Part shown: piece by piece, positions 59,907 through 64,000 of the stretch
How the letters are laid out: each line of letters begins with the position of its first letter
Numbering within the stretch: position 1 is the stretch's first letter
Source of the DNA: Parashewanella sp965200795
Lineage (GTDB): Bacteria; Pseudomonadota; Gammaproteobacteria; Enterobacterales; Shewanellaceae
Assembly (NCBI GenBank): GCA_965200795.1
Contig: CBDAVB010000001.1
Span: 1 to 64,000 of the forward strand
DNA length: 64,000 bases
Reading direction: 5' to 3'
Made by a program: the position numbers and the translations under genes
The notes under the pieces: model-generated
Databases searched by the model: none
Told to the model about the DNA's origin: nothing
What the model saw: the letters and a program-made list of their open reading frames with translations, nothing else

Positions 59907-61334
59907 ATGATGAACCATTCCCAGCCTCAAGGCGCTGATTACAATTACACCGTAGTCCGCCAATTTGCCCTGACAACTGTGTTGTGGGGTATAGTTGGCA
60001 TGGCGGTAGGTGTTTTAATTGCGGCTCAGTTAATCTGGCCGGAACTGAACTTTAATACTCCTTGGTTAACATACAGTCGTTTACGTCCGTTACATACCAA
60101 TGCCGTAATTTTTGCGTTCGGTACTTCAGCCCTATTTGCTACATCTTATTATGTAGTACAACGTACCTGTCAAACTCGTTTGTTCGCGCCTAAACTGGCT
60201 GCGTTTACATTCTGGGGTTGGCAAGCGATCATTCTTTCAGCAGCCATTACCTTACCACTAGGCTTTACTAGCGGTAAAGAATACGCTGAGCTTGAATGGC
60301 CGATTGATATCGCTATCACCATCGTATGGGTGGCTTATGCGGTCGTTTTCTTCGGTACTATCGTCAAACGAACCACTTCTCATATTTATGTTGCTAACTG
60401 GTTCTTCGGCGCTTTCATTATTACCGTTGCCGTTTTGCACATCGTGAACTCAATGGCCGTACCTGTAAGTCTGTTTAAGTCTTACTCGTTATATGCCGGT
60501 GCCGTTGATGCTATGGTTCAATGGTGGTACGGTCACAATGCCGTAGGTTTCCTGCTAACAGCGGGTTTCCTTGGTATGATGTACTATTTCGTACCTAAAC
60601 AAGCGGGTCGTCCGGTATATTCTTACCGCCTTTCTATCGTTCACTTCTGGGCGCTGATCGCACTATATATCTGGGCTGGTCCTCACCACTTACATTACAC
60701 AGCACTTCCTGACTGGACTCAGTCTTTAGGTATGGTTATGTCTTTGATCCTATTCGCTCCGTCCTGGGGTGGTATGATCAACGGTATTATGACGCTTTCC
60801 GGTGCATGGCATAAGCTACGTACTGACCCTATTCTGCGTTTCTTGATTGTATCTCTGTCTTTCTACGGTATGTCTACCTTCGAAGGTCCGATGATGTCTA
60901 TCAAGACAGTAAACGCATTATCTCACTACACTGACTGGACGGTTGGTCACGTTCACTCCGGTGCGCTTGGATGGGTGGCTATGGTGTCAATCGGATCGCT
61001 TTATCACTTGATCCCAGTCTTGTTTAATCAAGGTCGTATGTATAGCCTTAAATTGATCAACACGCATTTCTGGTTAGCGACAATAGGTACTGTCCTGTAC
61101 ATCGTCTCAATGTGGATTTCCGGTGTTATGCAAGGTCTGATGTGGCGTGCGGTTAACTCTGACGGAACACTAACTTATAGTTTCGTTGAGAGTATTGAGG
61201 CATCATACCCATTCTACTTTGTTCGCTTCTTAGGTGGCGCATTCTTCTTACTGGGTATGTTCCTGATGGCATACAACGTCATCAAGACGGTTAAAGCTCC
61301 GGCTGGTGCTTTACCTAAGCCTGCTGAAGCATAA
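59907..61334 (+). CDS. ccoN: Cytochrome c oxidase cbb3-type subunit I (CcoN)
   Basis: CcoN is the catalytic subunit of the high-affinity cbb3 terminal oxidase, holding heme b and the heme b3-CuB centre. The 475-residue protein has 12 or more membrane helices. Conserved histidines appear in RPLHTNAVIFAFG (heme), WWYGHNAVGFLLTAGFLG (CuB and crosslink region), GPHHLHYTALPDW (CuB pair) and TVGHVHSGALGWVAM (heme pair). The final residues are cytoplasmic. A ribosome binding site is weak (AGTGGAAGC). It is the first gene of ccoNOQP, all on the same strand. Confidence 0.97.
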   Translation: MMNHSQPQGADYNYTVVRQFALTTVLWGIVGMAVGVLIAAQLIWPELNFNTPWLTYSRLRPLHTNAVIFAFGTSALFATSYYVVQRTCQTRLFAPKLAAFTFWGWQAIILSAAITLPLGFTSGKEYAELEWPIDIAITIVWVAYAVVFFGTIVKRTTSHIYVANWFFGAFIITVAVLHIVNSMAVPVSLFKSYSLYAGAVDAMVQWWYGHNAVGFLLTAGFLGMMYYFVPKQAGRPVYSYRLSIVHFWALIALYIWAGPHHLHYTALPDWTQSLGMVMSLILFAPSWGGMINGIMTLSGAWHKLRTDPILRFLIVSLSFYGMSTFEGPMMSIKTVNALSHYTDWTVGHVHSGALGWVAMVSIGSLYHLIPVLFNQGRMYSLKLINTHFWLATIGTVLYIVSMWISGVMQGLMWRAVNSDGTLTYSFVESIEASYPFYFVRFLGGAFFLLGMFLMAYNVIKTVKAPAGALPKPAEA

Positions 61335-61347
61335 GGAAGTAGATACG

Positions 61348-61953
61348 ATGAAATTTAATCACGAGTTTATTGAAAAGAACGTCGGTCTGCTGGGTATCTT
61401 TATCGTTATTGCGATCAGCTTTGGTGGTTTAGTACAAATCACGCCGTTGATTTTCCAAAAAGATACTACGGTACCCGTTGAAGGCCTGCGTCCATACACT
61501 GCACTTGAATTAGAAGGCCGCGACATCTATATCCGTGAAGGTTGCTATAACTGTCACAGTCAGATGATTCGTCCTCTGCGTGCAGAAACAGAGCGTTATG
61601 GTCACTACTCTGTTGCCGGTGAGTCAGTATGGAATCACCCGTTTCAATGGGGTTCTAAGCGTACCGGCCCGGACTTAGCACGTGTTGGTGGTCGTTACAG
61701 TGATAAATGGCATGAAGTTCACCTTATTGATCCTCGTGCTGTGGTTCCTCAATCAAACATGCCAGGTTTCCCATGGTTAATGGAAAACAAGCTTGATGGT
61801 GAACTGACAGCCGAGAAGATGGAAATCTTCAAAGGATTTGGCGTTCCGTACACCGACGAGGATATCAAAGGTGCAAAAGCCGCGGTTGAGGGTAAAACTG
61901 AAATGCAGGCACTGATTGCTTATCTACAGTCATTGGGGCACGCCCTCAAGTAA
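61348..61953 (+). CDS. ccoO: Cytochrome c oxidase cbb3-type subunit II (CcoO)
   Basis: CcoO is the membrane-anchored monoheme cytochrome c of the oxidase. The ATG at 61348 has AAGGAAG upstream and follows ccoN by 13 bases. The product has 201 residues, one N-terminal membrane helix (about 10-32), and the heme c site REGCYNCHSQMIRP. The axial methionine is probably in QSNMPGFPW (about 140). Confidence 0.96.
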   Translation: MKFNHEFIEKNVGLLGIFIVIAISFGGLVQITPLIFQKDTTVPVEGLRPYTALELEGRDIYIREGCYNCHSQMIRPLRAETERYGHYSVAGESVWNHPFQWGSKRTGPDLARVGGRYSDKWHEVHLIDPRAVVPQSNMPGFPWLMENKLDGELTAEKMEIFKGFGVPYTDEDIKGAKAAVEGKTEMQALIAYLQSLGHALK

Positions 61954-61964
61954 GGAGGCAATAT

Positions 61965-62132
61965 ATGGATTACGGCACATTACAAGGGATTTTAACTATT
62001 ATTGTGATGATAGTCTTCGTCGGTATATTTGCATGGGCTTACAGCTCTCGTCAAAAGAAAAGTTTTGATGAAGCAGCTAACCTTATTTTTTCCGATGAGG
62101 AAAAGGATAAGGACTCAGGAGAGCAAAAATAA
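61965..62132 (+). CDS. ccoQ: Cytochrome oxidase cbb3 small subunit CcoQ
   Basis: A 55-residue membrane protein with one helix (GILTIIVMIVFVGIFAWAYS, about 8-27) and an acidic/lysine-rich cytoplasmic tail (SDEEKDKDSGEQK), typical of CcoQ (FixQ), which stabilises the complex. It has a strong ribosome binding site (AAGGAGG) and its TAA overlaps the ATG of ccoP (TAATG). Confidence 0.9.
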   Translation: MDYGTLQGILTIIVMIVFVGIFAWAYSSRQKKSFDEAANLIFSDEEKDKDSGEQK

Positions 62133-63112
62133 TGTTAATGAGTAGCTTCTGGAGTATTTGGATCACTGTAATTACATTATTTGTAATCATAGGATGTTTT
62201 GTCCTTTTACGTTGGTGTACCAAAAACACAACTAATGTCGAAGAAGGCGAGTCAATGGGACACTCTTTCGACGGCATTGAAGAGCTGAATAACCCGCTGC
62301 CGAAGTGGTGGAGTTACATGTTCTACATTACCATCGTTTTCGGTTTGGCTTATTTAGCGCTTTATCCGGGACTTGGTAATTTTAAAGGTCAACTGGGTTG
62401 GAGCAGCTCTAACCAAAGTATCGGTCATGTTGAAGGGGTAAGTGTTAAAGCTGACTCTAAAGCAGCTGTTGCAGCAGCTGAGAAAGAAGGTCGCTACGTT
62501 CAATATGATCAGGAAGTTAAGAAGGCTGATGAAAAATACGGCCCTATCTTTGCGGCGTATTTGAACACACCTTTAGAAGAGTTAGTTAAAAATAAAGAAG
62601 CGTTAAACGTCGGTAAGCGTTTGTTTCTGCAAAACTGCGCGCAATGTCACGGTTCTGATGCCCGTGGCAGCAAAGGCTTCCCTAACCTAACTGATGATGC
62701 CTGGTTGTATGGCGGTGATCTAGCCACGATTAAAACAACGCTGATGAACGGTCGTCACGGTATGATGCCCCCGAAAGGCGGTCTGCCTATCGCTGACAGT
62801 GAGCTTACCGGTTTAGCTGAATACCTATTTGAACTTTCTGGCCGTCAGTATGACGCAAAGCTTGCCGCGGAGGGTAAAGTTTCATTCATGAAAGGCTGTT
62901 TCGCTTGTCACGGTATGGACGCGAAAGGCAACAAGTTCTTGGGTGCTCCTGACTTAACTGATAAAGCCTGGCTATACGGTGGTTCTCGCAATGCTATTAT
63001 CGAAAGTATCAAGCATGGGCGAAGCGGCTTAATGCCGGCCTGGAAGGATGTTTTAGGTGAGGAAAAAGTACACGTGATCACAGCGTACGTATACAGCTTA
63101 TCACACCAGTAA
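62132..63112 (+). CDS. ccoP: Cytochrome c oxidase cbb3-type subunit III (CcoP)
   Basis: CcoP is the diheme cytochrome c that receives electrons for CcoN. The 326 residues have two N-terminal membrane helices (about 1-25 and 55-80, including NPLPKWWSYMFYITIVFGLAYLALYPGLG) and two heme c sites, NCAQCHGSDARG and GCFACHGMDAKG. The repeated NLTDDAWLYGG / DLTDKAWLYGG segments and methionines in GMMPPKGG and GLMPAWKD act as axial-ligand regions. It ends with a strong terminator. Confidence 0.96.
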   Translation: MLMSSFWSIWITVITLFVIIGCFVLLRWCTKNTTNVEEGESMGHSFDGIEELNNPLPKWWSYMFYITIVFGLAYLALYPGLGNFKGQLGWSSSNQSIGHVEGVSVKADSKAAVAAAEKEGRYVQYDQEVKKADEKYGPIFAAYLNTPLEELVKNKEALNVGKRLFLQNCAQCHGSDARGSKGFPNLTDDAWLYGGDLATIKTTLMNGRHGMMPPKGGLPIADSELTGLAEYLFELSGRQYDAKLAAEGKVSFMKGCFACHGMDAKGNKFLGAPDLTDKAWLYGGSRNAIIESIKHGRSGLMPAWKDVLGEEKVHVITAYVYSLSHQ

Positions 63113-63135
63113 TATCTGTCTTACTGAATAAAATA

Positions 63136-63167
63136 AAAGGCCTCGGTGGTAATCGAGGCCTTTTTTT
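63136..63167 (+). terminator. Terminator after ccoP
   Basis: Ten-bp perfect stem AAAGGCCTCG / CGAGGCCTTT with an eight-base loop followed by a run of T. It separates ccoNOQP from fixH and ccoI. Confidence 0.9.
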
Positions 63168-63273
63168 AATGATTCATCCGCAAAGAAATTGTAAAATCAG
63201 TGAACTTATTTTTTATCGGGTTTTTACTTAAAAGCCTAATAAAAAGTTTGTTTAAATTTATCAGGAAGTTGTT

Positions 63274-63765
63274 ATGCAAAAAACTATGGAAAAGGCTCAA
63301 CCTTGGTATAAACAATTCTGGCCATGGTTTTTAATCATTCTCCCTCTTATCGTTGTCGCGGCCAGTGTCGCTACGCTGATGATTTCGCTTGAACACGCTG
63401 ACACGCTGGTCGCTGATGATTACTACAAAAAAGGTAAAGGCATTAATCAAGATAAACACAGAGAGCAAAAAGCTCGTGCGCTCGGTTTGCAATTTTCGCT
63501 TAATGTTGAAGGTAATCAGATACTGATTCAGCAGCATGGCGGTGAGCCGTATTTAGCTGCGCTAAATATTGAGTTCTACCATCCGACCATCAAAGAACGT
63601 GACTTCAAAGATCTTGCCTTTGCTGATGGCAATAATGTTTATCGAATCACCTCACCCCGTCCGGTAAATGGTGACTGGCAAGTGCGACTTGAGAGTTTTG
63701 ATAAAACCTGGCGTTTACAAAAGCGCCTTACACTTTCAAATGGCGTTGAACGCTGGTTAAACTGA
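63274..63765 (+). CDS. fixH: FixH family protein
   Basis: FixH (CcoH) helps assemble cbb3 oxidase. The 163 residues have one N-terminal membrane helix (about 14-35: WPWFLIILPLIVVAASVATLMIS) followed by DDYYKKGKGINQDKHREQKARALGL, the family signature, and a beta-rich periplasmic domain. A good ribosome binding site (AGGAAG) precedes the ATG at 63274; an internal ATG at 63286 is less likely. It is 20 bases upstream of ccoI and probably co-transcribed with it. Confidence 0.9.
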   Translation: MQKTMEKAQPWYKQFWPWFLIILPLIVVAASVATLMISLEHADTLVADDYYKKGKGINQDKHREQKARALGLQFSLNVEGNQILIQQHGGEPYLAALNIEFYHPTIKERDFKDLAFADGNNVYRITSPRPVNGDWQVRLESFDKTWRLQKRLTLSNGVERWLN

Positions 63766-63785
63766 TTAGAACTTCAGATTCGTCT

Positions 63786-64000
63786 ATGAATAAACAAAGT
63801 TGTTTTCATTGCGGTGAAAGGGTAACGACCGGAAATCAGTTTGTTACTCTAATTAATGATGAACCGCAAGTGATGTGTTGTCCGGGCTGTCAGGCTGTTT
63901 CTCAAGCTATCATGGACGCTGGTTTAAAGAATTATTATAAATTCAGAACTGAACCCGGAACAAAACAATCTGAGATAGTACCTGAACAACTCAATAGTTT
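63786..64000 (+). CDS. ccoI: Copper-transporting P-type ATPase CcoI, N-terminal fragment
   Basis: Only the first 71 codons are inside the window. They read MNKQSCFHCGERVTTG, then VMCCPGCQAVSQAIMDAGLKNYYKFRTE, which is the cysteine-rich N-terminus (CxxC and CCxxC) of the P1B ATPase FixI/CcoI. This pump supplies copper for cbb3 oxidase assembly. The position after fixH fits. The remainder of the gene lies to the right. Confidence 0.9.
   Translation, partial: MNKQSCFHCGERVTTGNQFVTLINDEPQVMCCPGCQAVSQAIMDAGLKNYYKFRTEPGTKQSEIVPEQLNS

Noticed and set aside
1..64000. CRISPR array or rRNA genes
   Set aside because: No regularly spaced short direct repeats and no rRNA-like sequence were seen; the repeats present are palindromic and dispersed.

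Overview
The window is a stretch of gammaproteobacterial chromosome. Gene content and order point to the Alteromonadales, closest in layout to Shewanella and its relatives. From memory, the following blocks are all Shewanella-like: ald/lrp/ftsK/lolA/rarA/crcB/serS, the tusDCBE set, bcp-gcvR facing dapA-bamC, a seven-gene isoleucine/valine degradation operon (ivd type), leucine dehydrogenase, rne facing rluC, and ccoNOQP-fixH-ccoI. The fairly AT-rich sequence, abundant small palindromic repeats and one eukaryotic-like effector candidate would fit a host-associated relative such as Parashewanella. That last placement is inference.

Layout. 1-4400: end of a PerM-type permease, a small unknown gene, bcp and a frameshifted gcvR, facing dapA-bamC. 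4500-8800: an RND efflux pair. 9000-20500: a mixed block (S41 peptidase and small lipoprotein, YvcK/CofD-like protein, Bax-like protein and DUF2987, leucine dehydrogenase, DUF4826-like protein, RoxA, LpxM-like acyltransferase, CLCA_X protein, SDR), bounded by two direct copies of a 270-bp palindromic element. 20900-29000: ald, lrp and the ftsK to serS run. 29200-30710: an IS5-type insertion sequence with a broken transposase. 30700-34120: tus genes, YccA, a PunR-like regulator and tRNA-Ser(UGA). 34175-36091: a large unknown protein with a zinc-finger-like half site, a near-consensus calmodulin-binding IQ motif and a kinase-like catalytic loop. 36700-44040: acyl-CoA dehydrogenase, dacB, NhaC-type antiporter, PAS chemoreceptor, rmf. 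44380-49740: rne, rluC, yceF. 49880-57890: a LiuR-like operator and the ivd-type operon. 58250-64000: fur, a small lipoprotein, and the cbb3 oxidase genes running off the right edge.

Most genes are housekeeping and intact. The less ordinary material is of three kinds. (1) The 638-residue IQ/kinase-like protein beside tRNA-Ser. (2) At least four families of small palindromic repeats (called A to D here) that sit hard against gene ends, sometimes appear to supply the stop codon, and are nested in or next to each other. (3) Local damage: a one-base frameshift in gcvR and an in-frame stop in the IS5-type transposase.

Functionally, the ivd operon, leucine dehydrogenase, alanine dehydrogenase, two acyl-CoA dehydrogenases and Lrp suggest a lifestyle of amino-acid and fatty-acid catabolism. 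The cbb3 oxidase, preceded by a near-consensus FNR box, suggests respiration at low oxygen.
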